DNA of 64,000 nt from Terebella lapidaria. Lineage: Eukaryota; Annelida; Polychaeta; Terebellida; Terebellidae. The notes beneath the pieces were generated by a model that did no database searches, had not been told where the DNA came from, and worked only from the letters and a program-made list of their open reading frames with translations. Numbering within the stretch: position 1 is the first letter of the stretch; each line of letters starts with the position of its first letter. Location of the stretch: the NCBI GenBank assembly GCA_949152475.1, contig OX424560.1:21453106-21517105 (forward strand). The letters run 5' to 3'. Shown in pieces: positions 10,853-22,600 of this stretch. A program made the translations under genes and the position numbers.

Positions 10853-11295
10853 TACTAAGTCATTCACACGAAGTAATACTTCGTTTGCACGAAGTACTGA
10901 GTCGTTTGCACTAAGTAATAAGCCCCTTGACGAAGTACTGAGTCGTTTGCACGATGTAATGTTACATAGTTTACAAACCCATCTACATCATCTTCTGATT
11001 GATTCTGATATTACCAATTAACCGTTTGATTACCATAGTCAGTTTTCAGGGTCCTCCCCAGGACCTTAATCTGGATACCCTTATTTACATTTATTAACTT
11101 ATGGAATAATGAATTGTCCATCGATACACATAAATTCACCTTAAAGGTGAGGTGAAGCACTAAAACATATTTAGCACAACGGTTAATTTATCATCAAAGA
11201 GTATATTTTCACCAGTAGTTCGGCTTTTTCGCTGCCTGTGAGATGTTTTATCTGGATTTGAATATCCCGCTGCCACTGTCTTAATGACCCTGGGA
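10853..11295. other. Short direct repeats, then unremarkable intergenic DNA
   Basis: 10853-10965 holds irregular direct repeats of 'cacgaagtaatac' and 'cgaagtactgagtcgtttgc' (exact copies at 10890 and 10931, 41 bp apart). From 10966 to 11295 nothing is recognised. Confidence 0.45.
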
Positions 11296-11375
11296 GCCGC
11301 CATTAATCTTCTGGGCTGTGCAGCATGCTGTGTGACGTCACTGGCTGGGTTAGATTATCTGAGTCAGGCTGAGAC
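11296..11375 (+). promoter_or_regulatory. CRE/YY1-like module, copy 1a
   Basis: Contains GCCGCCATT (11296-11304, YY1-like) and a full CRE palindrome TGACGTCA (11333-11340), followed by 'ctggctgggttaga' and 'tctgagtcaggctg'. A related module lies inverted at 13300-13385. It sits about 120 bp upstream of a THAP-like coding fragment, the same spacing as the module before the THAP gene at 16654. Whether it is a promoter or a transposon terminus is not decided. Confidence 0.4.
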
Positions 11376-11454
11376 CAGCATCTGTACATACATGTAGGGG
11401 GCCTAGCCCAGCACTGTACCACATGGCAAGATAGCTTTTGATTTTCGGAAAAAT

Positions 11455-11562
11455 GAGGAGAAAAAGCACAAGTTGCCTTGCATTGTCCCAGGATGCACAA
11501 ATATTTTCTATAAGAAAGCAAATGACCGTGTCCATTTTCATCATCCATACGTCCATGTGTAG
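11455..11562 (+). pseudogene. THAP-like zinc finger N-terminal fragment
   Basis: One frame reads EEKKHKLPCIVPGCTNIFYK followed by KANDRVHFHHPY and a TAG at 11560-11562. The CxVPGCxN start and the xVxFHxxP motif about 15 residues later are the opening of a THAP (C2CH) DNA-binding domain. The central W and the C-terminal CxxHF part are absent, and no ATG is evident just upstream. It may be a single exon or a truncated relic. It lies between inverted CRE modules. Confidence 0.45.
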
Positions 11563-13020
11563 TGAAAACTAGTGTTTGTCATGAATATTACATCAGTTGA
11601 GAAGTAGTTCAGCCCAATAACACTGCTCGTGAATAGTGCTAGTTGAGAAGTGTCTCATAACAAGATAATAATAGCACCTGACTTCTCATATTCATTCTCT
11701 CATCTATCATGTCTATATGCCCCTGTACCTACGAGTCATTATACATATTGTCATATCTGGATCAGGTTATAGTCAATGCTGTAAACATTTTAATGATAAA
11801 TGAGTATACCTTTACTGTACTAAAAAAGTTCATCCTTCAGTGAATCACGCTTTTTGGCCTTAGTTTTGTTTGGGATAATCGGATCAACTTTAAATGTTGT
11901 GTGTCTCAATTGGGTAACATGCCGTAATTTTTCTCCAAATTTCAGAATTCTATCTCAAAAATTAAAAAGTTGTCAAACTAACCCAATGTTAAATTTTCAA
12001 CCTGGAATGAGATCAAGTAAATTTCAATTCAGGGCTTTTTTATTCAGGGCTAATATCGTGTTTGTGCCCGTACAAAATGAACCTATTGTGTTGATTTGGA
12101 GTCAGATGGCGTAGTCGGTTTATATTGAATATGTTTATACTGAAGCATCATATATACATCGAATAAAAGTTGATGTTTTTGTGCAGATTCTGAAATTCCA
12201 TGCTGGCCAGTGAGGCTGAAATTTATACTTACTCGCTGTTGACAGGTCGCTGCAGGGTCGCAATGAAATATAGGCCTACACATATTAACATTAATGGAAA
12301 ATAAAAAAAAACCAATTGTATTAATTAAAAAAGAAAAATGATAAAAAGAAAACCTTGGACAATTATCCCAAGTGCGTGCCAGTTATTGACAGTTTATTTG
12401 AAATCAGTGGGGTCAAAAGAATGATGGGTCATGGTTTATTGGTCAATAGGTGAAGGCCACGTCTGTAGTATTTAATCAGTATTAAATAGCACAGAACGGG
12501 ATATGATCCTCCATATATTGTGTTGTTGTTAGCAAAATTGTATTGTATTGCAGTTACATGCAGTATTGCTGCCAGTCATAAAAACCTTGGTATGAATGAT
12601 GCAATGATGCATGAATGTATGTCTGTGGTTTTATTTATTTTTATGTACTTGTATACGAAATAAATATAATGATTAAGATGGCATCTGTTGAGTGACAGAG
12701 CAGGCTAACATTCACTGATGCGGGATGCGCCGCAACAGAGACAATGACCTACATCAAAGATACACGATCAAAGGCTGGTGAATGACGGGACATTCAACAA
12801 AGAAATGCCGACGCCAATGAGCCAACAGCGATGGGAATAAAAATAGGTTTTGCGGTTAAATTCATCAAGTATTGTTCTGAAATTTTCTGACGATACCTTT
12901 ACGCCAATAATATATTGAAATAACATGGTTTTGTGTAGTCAATGGCCCATTTCTGCATTATCCACTCCCATTCCACAAATCAGGCCCATTTCTCTATTCT
13001 TACGCACCACAGTTCTTGAC
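11563..13020. other. Intergenic, no firm gene
   Basis: No supported coding sequence. At 11870-12115 there is a short open frame without recognisable domains. 12290-12345 is A-rich. Possible remnants of a bracketed THAP element (see findings), but no further exon could be shown. Confidence 0.35.
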
Positions 13021-13212
13021 AACAACAAGATTTGGTATTTGTAGCAGTAGGCCCGGGCTCCTGATGTTCATGTTGTTCTACATGTATGTCACTAGAACTG
13101 TCAGTGTCTCCTGCATTATCTACCTGAACATAACAGGCTCAAAAGCATTAGCCAGTTGATTCATCGGAACAATTTCATCAATAAGTTCCCTTTCATTGTC
13201 CGATGAATCCAT
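13021..13212 (-). pseudogene. Possible first exon of a small acidic protein
   Basis: On the minus strand an ATG at 13210-13212 starts MDSSDNERELIDEIVPMNQL then ANAFEPVMF. The frame is lost at a possible donor (ag|gtagat, near 13123). The next frame reads DNAGDTDSSSDIHVEQHEHQ, then a Cys-rich KSCCCQELWC. The order 'FEP - acidic Ser - Cys cluster' is reminiscent of invertebrate proteins with a P2X7-type C-terminal zinc domain, but the match is weak. It starts about 135 bp downstream (minus direction) of the CRE module at 13300-13385. Confidence 0.3.
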
Positions 13213-13299
13213 CACGTACATTACTGGTGTTCATTTTACAACATGTAGGGCAGAGCCGCTAGTATCATGAGTATAGGCTACTATGTATAACAACACTAG

Positions 13300-13385
13300 G
13301 CAGTGTGCCAGAGAGTGTCTGGAGCCTGAGAATTGACCCAACCAGTGACGTCACTAGACCGAGTACACAAGATGGCGCGCTCCAG
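13300..13385 (-). promoter_or_regulatory. CRE/YY1-like module, copy 1b (inverted)
   Basis: On the minus strand: GCGCGCCATCTTG (YY1-type CGCCATCTT), then TGACGTCA (13346-13353), then 'ctggttgggtcaattctcag' and 'gct'. This parallels 11296-11375 in opposite orientation. It faces the small minus-strand frame at 13212. Confidence 0.4.
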
Positions 13386-13520
13386 GCTCTGCCTGGGCTG
13401 TGCTGGCCTAATTAAAAACAGCTGTGTACAATAGAGGGGGTCTTGTCACTCTATCTGAAAGTGTTAATCTTTGATTACAGTGTATGTCAGTACTCTATAC
13501 AAGTTTATTAGCAGTGTAGC

Positions 13521-15434
13521 AGACGTGGAATCAATACCCAGTATCAAGTATTCCGAGCAAACAAAACAGGGTCCGTTATCCAATCTCATAGTCCGGGGAC
13601 AGAAAGTCATATCAGGCATACGAAGTGAGAGAAAACAAAAATGACAGGGAAACTCATGAACCCCCGTAAATGGCCATCAGGAGGTGAAATCAGGTGTTCC
13701 GGAAAGAGTGAGCATTTCCTGCCCCACTAGTGGCACCCGTCATGAATTCCCCAAAATTAACATGAAAATAGATCTAGTTGCATGGCAGACATGGATTTGC
13801 TGTATTTATCAACCAGATCATGATGACGTCCATAGAATTTCTTAAACGCAGCGATAAGTCTTGGTAAAACATATCCTTGTCGTAGCAGTTTAGAGACTAG
13901 CTGGGCACTTCGATAGACAAAGTCCTCATATTTGCAACTAGCTCTGGAATAGCGTATAGGTTGAGAAACAAACACACCATATGCCGGTGACATAGGAATG
14001 TTGCTGCTTAGAAAAGGGAAATTGACTATGGAAAAATTGAAATCATCACGTTTGTCATATAATCTAGTTGACAGGTTAGAATCATTATCAATCTCCAACC
14101 TCAGGTCTAGATAGTTGGAAAAATTAGCGGATTCTGTAGTATCCTTAATTTCAAGTTCCTTAGGATATATGACATCCAAATAATCACCAAACTTGGGATT
14201 ATTTAGCGACAATACATCATCTATGTATCGGAAAGTGAAATTAAAATTACATGTTAGTTTCTTAGAACCTCCTCTTTGTAAATGTTGGATAAAATCTGAT
14301 TCATATGAGTATAAAAACAGGTCTGCCAATAATGGTGCACAGTTTGTACCCATGGGAATACCAATAGTTTGTTGAAATATTCGACCACCAAATTCCACAA
14401 AAATATTATCAATCAGAAAATTAACCATATTTACCACATCTATTTCAGTATATTTGTATGGGGCATCAGAGTCGCCTTTAACAAAATAAGCGGTATTATA
14501 TTTAACTACAATATAGTGGTACCGACGTTGTCCCTTTTTAGAGAAAAATGAATTATTGATTAGTTTTTTAAGCTGAGATTTCAGTTCAGAATGAGGTATA
14601 GTTGTGTACAAAGTGGAGAAATCAAATGTTTTGATAGACGTTACTTTTGAAAGTGTGTGCGCATGTAGATATTCCAATAAAGATTTGGAATTTTTTAATA
14701 TCCACATTTGGTTTATACCACTTCTAGAATAGATGGTTTCAGAGTACTTTTGGAGACCCTGTTTAATTTTAGACAATATAGTAGTTAATATTTTAGAAAG
14801 GGCTTTGGTAGAACATGATGCTGAACCTGAAATATATCTTTGTTTGTGTGGATTTTTGTGCAACTTTGGGATCCAATATAAGTTCGGTAGATTAGAATCT
14901 TTACATGAGGTAGTAATACCAAACGAATGCAATACAGACAAATGATTTGATAAGATATCCTGTTTGGGCACGGTAATGGCTTGGTATGTACTATTGGGAT
15001 TAGTATTGTTGGCAATACCCAGTTCGTCAAACAGGCACTGTATATAGTATGCTTTACAAACAAAAACAACATTATTAGAAGCTTTATCTGCAGGGACAAT
15101 GACGAACCTTTCTTGAAGTTTCAACAAACTATTAGTAACCACGGGATCATTGAAGACAGAGCTATATTTAGTACTAACTGACTTTGACAAAACATTGATG
15201 CGTTTGTTTACCAATGACCTAATCTGTTTGACCCATTCTGACAGAGAATCAGTTTCTGCCTTTTCTCGCTTTGTCCATTTTCTGGCATGCTCCTCAACTG
15301 CATCCATGATTAACTTAAAATTGTATCTCCATGAAAACGATGTGGGCTCTCTATATTTGGGACCTTTGGACAAAATGTCTTTCAATGATTCATTCTCCAC
15401 TATATTGAGGTCGCCTGAAATAACATGTCCCCTT
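13521..15434 (-). mobile_element. Penelope-like retroelement, 5'-truncated
   Basis: Minus-strand element. A 559-codon RT frame is followed by a ~236-bp 3' tail (13521-13756) whose end (plus-strand start agacgtggaatc) is shared exactly with copies at 5804 and 15727. The 5' limit is set by loss of the open frame at a TAA at 15434-15436. No GIY-YIG nuclease follows the RT. Copy divergence is low and the RT frame is intact, so the insertion looks comparatively recent. Confidence 0.8.
13757..15433 (-). CDS. Penelope-like reverse transcriptase
   Basis: The frame is open from 15433 (no natural start; the first residues are RGHVISGDLNIVEN) to TAA at 13757. Conserved parts in order are SKGPKYREP (about residue 26), a basic helix with WVKQIRSLVN, FVIVPADKASNNVVFVCK (finger motif), YWIPKLHKNPHKQRYISGS (RT2-like), FDFSTLYTTIP (motif A with Asp), QTIGIPMGTNCAPLLADLFL (motif B), FRYIDDVLSLN (YIDD catalytic pair), LSTRLYDKRDDFNF and IVNFPFLSSNIP. 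It ends with the FKKFYGRHHDLVDKYSKSM block. This is the PLE/TERT-related RT architecture seen in many aquatic invertebrates. The N-terminus is missing through 5' truncation; catalytic residues are intact. Confidence 0.82.
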   Translation of the reverse strand, partial: RGHVISGDLNIVENESLKDILSKGPKYREPTSFSWRYNFKLIMDAVEEHARKWTKREKAETDSLSEWVKQIRSLVNKRINVLSKSVSTKYSSVFNDPVVTNSLLKLQERFVIVPADKASNNVVFVCKAYYIQCLFDELGIANNTNPNSTYQAITVPKQDILSNHLSVLHSFGITTSCKDSNLPNLYWIPKLHKNPHKQRYISGSASCSTKALSKILTTILSKIKQGLQKYSETIYSRSGINQMWILKNSKSLLEYLHAHTLSKVTSIKTFDFSTLYTTIPHSELKSQLKKLINNSFFSKKGQRRYHYIVVKYNTAYFVKGDSDAPYKYTEIDVVNMVNFLIDNIFVEFGGRIFQQTIGIPMGTNCAPLLADLFLYSYESDFIQHLQRGGSKKLTCNFNFTFRYIDDVLSLNNPKFGDYLDVIYPKELEIKDTTESANFSNYLDLRLEIDNDSNLSTRLYDKRDDFNFSIVNFPFLSSNIPMSPAYGVFVSQPIRYSRASCKYEDFVYRSAQLVSKLLRQGYVLPRLIAAFKKFYGRHHDLVDKYSKSMSAMQLDLFSC

Positions 15435-15726
15435 TAAGTAATAGCAAGAGATTGTAGTCAGTGATAGCTGATCAGGAATATTTTATGGTTAAAATGAGCA
15501 AATTTTTGCCAAGAGAAGCATAAATGATTAAAGGGGCCATGTGGTGCTTATGGAGATATTAGGCATCAAAATTGGAGCGCCATATGGCGCTTGTTAGTTG
15601 AGGGGCTAATATGATGTAGATGGGTTTGTCGATGAATGGATGGATTTATTCAGGAGTGAGGCCTCAGGATAACCCGCGAAAGATGCCGATGATGCCAGAT
15701 GTAATACGTCTAGATTCGTTTGCGAT

Positions 15727-15873
15727 AGACGTGGAATCAATACCCAGTATTAAGTATTCCGAGCAAACAAAACAGGGTCCGTTATCCAATATCATAGTCC
15801 AGGGACAGAAAGTCATATCAGGCATACGAAGTGAGAGAAAACTAAAATGACAGGGAAACTCATGAACCCCCAA
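15727..15873 (-). mobile_element. Penelope-like element, solo 3' tail
   Basis: Matches 13521-13665 of the PLE tail on the same strand, starting at the same terminus (agacgtggaatcaatacc) and ending at 'catgaaccccc'. It lies about 290 bp upstream (in element orientation) of the truncated PLE. The pair may be a remnant of the head-to-tail arrangement typical of Penelope elements, or two separate insertions. Confidence 0.7.
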
Positions 15874-16465
15874 AAAAGCTTCGTTGTCGAACGTAGAATA
15901 CAAGTGAAATATACTATTTATAACTGTAATATAACTGTATGAATACACGAACACATGTACTGACTAAACACAGCGTAAAAAGGCTAATTCTTTTCAATAT
16001 CCTTGTACAAATATGAACTGTGTTAACGTAAAAGCGTTCCAGTATTTTATGACGTTGGTGTTATTGCCATGTCAATTTAAACTATTGTGATAGAATTTCG
16101 TTGTCACGAACTATGGAGCGTTTTTAGGGTCAATATTCATTGACATGCATTGTAGATTTTCTTGTTGTGGATGATTGTTTCAACCGCGAAATTCTTTATT
16201 CCACATTGCTGTTTCTAAACTTTCTGTGTCGAATTTACATATTCTTACTGCATAGTTCTAACTTCCATCTCCTTTCTGCTTACTTCCAAGTTCTCACTGG
16301 TACTTTCTCAATTCTTAAAGTGTGGCTATACCCTGTTGTTCGTTCCGTTTTTTGGGCAAAACTGTCATTGAATGAAGCAATTTCAATCAGCTCTGTGCAA
16401 CGTACTGAATCAAATCATATATATCGATGGAAAATCAATGCTTATAGGCAGCAAAATTGAGCTGT
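15874..16465. other. Intergenic upstream of the THAP gene
   Basis: AT-rich; a 106-codon frame at 16140-16460 has no recognisable domain and is Cys/Leu/Ser-rich, so it is not called. No other feature seen. Confidence 0.35.
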
Positions 16466-16469
16466 TCGG

Positions 16470-16530
16470 TAAAGTCGCGCGATGGCGCCACTGTTGACCC
16501 TGTGACGTCATTTCGAGAACATCTCGTGAA
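16470..16530 (+). promoter_or_regulatory. Candidate promoter module of the THAP-DDE gene (CRE)
   Basis: GATGGCGCC at about 16481-16489 and TGACGTCA at 16503-16510, about 145 bp before the ATG at 16654. The 20-mer TGTGACGTCATTTCGAGAAC (16501-16520) occurs exactly inverted at 27329-27348, on the other side of the gene. It could be a promoter, or part of inverted termini enclosing the gene. Confidence 0.4.
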
Positions 16531-16653
16531 GCGTTGTTGACATCACTGTGGTTCACAGCAGCGTTACAGCGAACATCTTTCTCGTTTGACTAGCGGCGGA
16601 AAAGTTTGTTTGAGTCTTCGCATCACTCGTTTTTGGATTGCATAGTGTGCAGC

Positions 16654-19600
16654 ATGCCTTCTAGGTGTGTCGTGGCCGGTTGTAGCGGCACGAGAGTGGC
16701 CAACGTTCGAGCCGTACACCAGATTCCTCTGGTGAACGGCGAGCCGAGTCGTGACTGGGAGAAGTTCGTGAAAGTATGGCGGCAGGGCTGGAAGGCGTCT
16801 GACACGAGCATGATATGTTCTGATCACTTCCGCCCGGAAGATTACTTCAACTGGCACCAGTTCAAGCATGGTGAGTAGCATTATGGATAGATTCTACAGT
16901 TCAGCTAATCAATCAATCTTTTAGTAAACAATCCAGATTCCAATTTGACTGTCAATGTCAACATGAGTGACAATCATGACATGTTGTTGTTTTGACAATG
17001 TGCCCCTGCCCCTGGGTAGTTCAGCCCAATAACAGAGTTAAGTGCTAGTCCCTTCCTGAGCCGACAACGGTATTCACCTGACACCCTGTCACAGTGGGTC
17101 AGGATTTATGAACTTATTTCAGAACAAAATATGGTTTTTATGCATGAAATACACAATGTGTATCATTTTCTTCCCATCTCAGTTGTTTCCAACGATTTAT
17201 GTCTCTAAATTTTGAGTTAATTCCATACTTTGTCACTTGACAGCTGTTTGTTTACATTGCCTTCATGGTGCAGTTTTGTCATGCTACAAAGCTGCCACTC
17301 AAATTAGCCAATCAGGGAGCATCATGCAATCAGCTGATGATGGGTGTGATGTCATAATCCGGGAAATATCCCCTTTTGGGACTTTTGGCGCCAAATCTTA
17401 GATTGAAACATTTTAGCCTGTGGTGCAATAGGGCTCTGCCCGTGAATAGTGCTAGCCCCTGGGGCACATGTCAAGTTGTTGTTGTGTGATTGTCAATGTC
17501 ATGTGACAAGTAGCCCCACGGCCCGAAAACAAGGAATTGACAATCTGATATCTAGCTGTTGTGCTGAAAATCAGATTGTCAATTCGTTGTTTTCGGGCCG
17601 TGGGGCTAGTGACAAGCAGTCATGATGTGTTGTACTTGTAGGCCTAACATAGTCAGTGGTACTTCCCCCCCCCCCCCCACACACTTCATCCCCCCCCCCC
17701 CCTCCCCAACCACACACACCCACCCGCGAACACACATGGGCAACTCTTAACTAAACTCGATTAGCACCTGAATCTTGTGGGCAATTTTGTTTCACTGCGT
17801 AGAATCTAGACCTAGTTCAATCAACGGGACTATGAATAAGATTGCCCACGAGACCGACAGGTAAAGTAAACGTTATTTTCGGATGTGAACATCACTGTGA
17901 CTCAGGGGGCATATGACACATTGAAGTGGTGCACACTTTCTGTGCACAGCATTGTATTGAATATACATGTATATTCATTACAGCGCTGCAGTCAGTGCAG
18001 TGAGATGCAGTCTCTTGCAAAGGGTTTTGTTATGAACGTATGGTACTGTAGCCGTGCTGGTTTGTAAAATGATCCAATAACAGATACTTAGGTCAGGTCA
18101 GCATGGTCAGCCCAGGTGACACGGAGCGCATCCAACTTGGCCCACATTGGTGCTCGAGACGAATGCAAACAAATCATGATTATGCAAGTTTTCAAGAAAG
18201 GTGCAAGATTGCACTCTTTTTCGCTCAGAGGCATGCTATTCTGCCATGTTGGACAATGTATATTTTGAACCAATAATTTGCTATTTCACGCTATTTTCCT
18301 GCTACTGCTGGTCTGGTCTGAGAGCTGGTCACTACTGCCATTGCTAGTTCGCTCAGCCCTAGTCTGAGAGCCACACGCTAGTACTGCTATTGCTACTTCT
18401 CCCATTCCTGGTCTGAGAGCCGGACGCTACAGCTATTGCTACTGCAACTCCTCACATGCAGTGTGTAGGAACCGGACGCTACTGCTACCGCTATTGCTAC
18501 TGCTACTCTTGTGCGTGGTCTGGGAACCGGGCGCTACTGCTATTGTTACTGCTACTCTGCCCAGTCCAATCTGAGAGCTGGACGGTACTGCTACTGCTAC
18601 TCCTCCCAGTCCTGGTGTGGGAGACGGATGGTATTGCTACTGCTACTCCTCTGCGTGGTCTAAGAACCGGGCGCTACTGCTATTGCTACTGCTACTCCTC
18701 CCAGTCCTGGTGTGGGAGACGGACGGTATTGCTGCTGCTACTCCTCCCAGTCCTGGTGTGGGAGACGGACGGTATTGCTGCTGCTACTCCTCCCAGTCCT
18801 GGTGTGGGAGACGGATGGTATTGCTACTGCTTCTCCTCTGCGTGGTCTAAGAACCGGGCGCTACTGCTATTGCTACTGCTACTCCTCCCAGTCCTGGTGT
18901 GGGAGACGGATGGTATTGCTACTGCTTCTCCTCTGCGTGGTCTAAGAACCGGGCGCTACTGCTATTGCTACTGCTACTCCTCCCAGTCCTGGTGTGGGAG
19001 ACGGACGGTATTGCTACTGCTACTCCTCCAAGGTCTGGTCTGAGAGCTGGTCGCTACTGCAATTGCTACTGCTACTCTGCCCAGCCCTAGTCTGAGAGCC
19101 GGACGCTACTGCTATTGCTACTGCTTATGTCTGGGAGGCAGACGCTATTGCTACTGCTACTCCCCAGTTAGGTCTGGGAACCGGATGCTACTGCTATTGC
19201 TACTGCTACTCCTCCCAGTCCTGATTTCCGATTTGACGGCCATTTTCTCAAAAACTGTTCGGACAGTTTTGAGATTTTTGTTTCAAAAGATTCCCCATAT
19301 GTACCTCTGTGATGTGTATTAGTTTGGTTGTCCTCGAATTGCCGGTCTGCATGTGGCAGCCATTTTGAATTTTTGACGGGTCAACGAAAAAAAAATTTCC
19401 GGCACAAATAATACTGGTCTCAATAATCTGACAATTGATGAAATGTATAAGTATTATATAGATGAGTGTGTTTATCTGTACAGGTGGTGCTAAACGGCTA
19501 CTGCTTCGGCCTGGAGCAGTGCCAACTATCCAGCCGTCTCAGGAGGCACGCCAAGCAGCTCTGAGGAGAGGAACATTGAAAGAGGCTACCCCTCAAGGTT

Positions 19601-22600
19601 CAGGTGAGGTGACATATGCTGAATACCGGTAGTCATAACTAATTGCAAATTGTACTAAATTCTATGCCTTACCAGCAATTTTTTTTTTGAAAAGCATTTT
19701 TCCATTGTTTCTCATAGGAACTGGGACCCGCAGACATGGTACTGATCCCCAGCGCAAGGCTTCAGTCAAGCTAGGTCTAGCTCGGGTAAGGTAATTTCTG
19801 GATATTCATGGGATAAAGGGATTGCTAGCAACTATTATTGGTTATCTAATTTCACACAAATTTATACAGACTGCACTCACTATAGATAACAGTGTTGATC
19901 ATAAATGTTTCAGAGGCTATCCGAAATTGAAACCGGATCTGGACATGTTGTGGAGGCTCGTGCTGATGTTGAGGTGATAGAAGAGGAACTACAGCCTGTG
20001 GATCCAGAGGATGGCTTCCTGTGTGTTCCTGAGACGGGTGTCGGTACCCAGTATGACTGGAAACCCAGATGTGCTTCACGGTGTAAGTGTAATATGTTGT
20101 GTGCAGGGATTGCAACCAGTCACCATAAAAAGATTTTTGTCCAACTATGGATACATCCAATAATTGTTTGTTGATAGAGTCTTCAAATAATCAATGTGAA
20201 CAATCTATACTACAGCTGTACAGGTTCAGAGGACCTACTTCTCAACGGACAAGGGGTGTCAGGTCAACTTGTGTGATTTGCCTCCACTCGATTTTCTTGA
20301 TCCACGAACAGCAGCTGTGCCGACATTTGAGGTAATTGCACTTTATTGAGCACAGACATTGCTAGCCCTATGATAGCTGCCGTCATACACCTTTGATGGA
20401 TGATAAAAAATTCATGTTTGTTATTTACCCTGTGCAATACTGTGCAAAATAATAAGTTGCAAATTGAAAGCACACTGTCACATGTACATGGGCTGTAATG
20501 TTGTACTCTTGCAGGGTGATTATTCCACTACCGATGAAGCGGAGGGGATGGAAACCGAGGAATTGGAGTCTGATCCAACATGGCTGCCCTCCCAAAGTGA
20601 TGAGGAATCTGATTCAGAGGAGGAGGATATGGACTGTGATGCCACCGAAGATGGATCTTCACTGGCTTCTGATTTGTATGTGATGCTTCTACTTGTACCA
20701 TATGAAGATCAATAACAAACATCGCATAATTACTTTTGTGTAAATATGTCACAAATTTATCAAGTTGTCATATATTAAATTTTTGAAGGGGCAGCATGGC
20801 AGAAAACCCTCCAGCATTGCAGGAAAAGTTCATTGTTTATGCTTCCGCGCTGTATGAACTTTTCAAGACATGTGAAGCTTGTCATGAGAGCACGGTGCCC
20901 CGAATTGTGAAGTCCATTGGTACTTTCATCAGAGTCGAACAGGTAAAACGCAATAATTTGTTTACCGCTATGTATGAGATCTTACATTCAGTATTTACAT
21001 TTAGTAGTATGAAACACAGTGTCTGTCGATGAGGAAATAGTATTGTGTAGGAATATTTCGGTGGAAAAGTTCACGAGTTCAACATTGACTCAGAGATCTA
21101 ATCAGGAAAGAGTACCATAACAATTCTGCTAATTGCCTTCGAGATATTCTTGAGGGGTGGGGGGATACTGGATGATTGGCATAATGATTTATATTGAGTG
21201 TGGGTTGCATGTATTCAAATGTTGCAACCACATTTGAAAAGTGTTTATTGTAGAGGTATGCATGTAATACGAACAGGAGAAAATTTGTTAATTTATTTTC
21301 ACTTTCAGACGTGTCGTGCATGTGGACATTTGAGAAGCTGGGACAGTCAACCTCTTCTGAAGAATCGACTTCCAGCTGGGAACTTGCAACTCGCAGGATC
21401 GATCCTCTTTGCTGGTGCAATGATCCAACAGTCACTACGGCTTGTGAAGATTATGGGACTGAGGTGTTTCAATCAGGCAACATACTTCAAACATCAGATT
21501 AGAATTTGATAACAATGATGTTTTTTTCTGTTCAGTATTTATAACATATACTCCATCCATTTGTAATTCCCATCCAAGTCTCCATCCCATTGGGCCATCT
21601 TGTCCCCATCCCATCCGGCCGTCCCATCCCCATCCCATTGACCTGTCCCGTCCCCATCCCATCGTCCCGTCTCGTTGCCATCCTATTGGCCCGTCCCGTC
21701 CCGTCCCCATCCCATCGGCCCAGCTCGTCCCCATCCCATTGGCCCTGCCCGTGCCGACCCAATCTTTTTTGGTTCATATGATTGCACAATTATTTTCTTT
21801 GTTCTCAGCGAAACTACCTGGTGCCCACCATTTCGAAAGCGTGGGATGACGAGAGAGCTGCACTGATCCAGGAACTCAAGGAGAAAGGTCAGCCACTACA
21901 GCTCAGTGGTGATGGTCGCAGTGACTCCCCAGGATTCTGTGCCAAGTTCGGGGCATACACAATCATCGAGTGCTCCATCAACAAGGTCCTGGACATAGAG
22001 TTGGTTCAGGTAATACAGATTGTCCAGCTTTCATTTTATTGTGGAAAATGGAAAACTGTCTCAGAGAATTAGAATTGTTTACCAAAAACTGCAATGTATG
22101 ACACAATTTATGAACACATTTTAGGCGGATGTGACAAAATTTACAATATGATTCCTTTACCAATCACATAAAAAGCATTTTGTTTTAACTTTTATAAGAG
22201 CAACGAGGTTGGTAACTCAGCGAGATGTGAGTTGGAAGGCCTCAAGCGCTGTTTCCAACATGTAGAGGACAACGACCTGGTGGTTGGAGCTCTAATCACG
22301 GATCGGCACAAGTCAATCGCCAAGTGGGTCAGGGAGACTCATCCGGACACCGATCACAGGAACGACGTATGGCACACTGCCAATGGTATGTCAATTTAAT
22401 GTAATCTCCTGCGAGGCAATGATATCAAGTTTGGCAATAATTATGTTTTTGGTAAAAAATGCATCTTTACAGTTAGAGATGAATGTAATAGGCTTAGGCC
22501 ATGTTACTGTATTCTTCCTGATACATGTTTTGCACAATATGTTTTGTAAAATATGCTAAAGTGATATTTTACTGATGTAGAGCATGAACTGTGAAGACGG

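Noticed and set aside
13521..13756. Hammerhead ribozyme in the PLE tail
   Set aside because: Penelope elements can carry hammerheads, but I could not find both the CUGAUGA and GAAA core boxes with stems in the tail.
18456..19043. 195-codon Leu/Tyr/Cys-rich frame
   Set aside because: It is a translation of the 46/49-bp minisatellite in intron 1; all frames through the repeat look similar and there are no domains.
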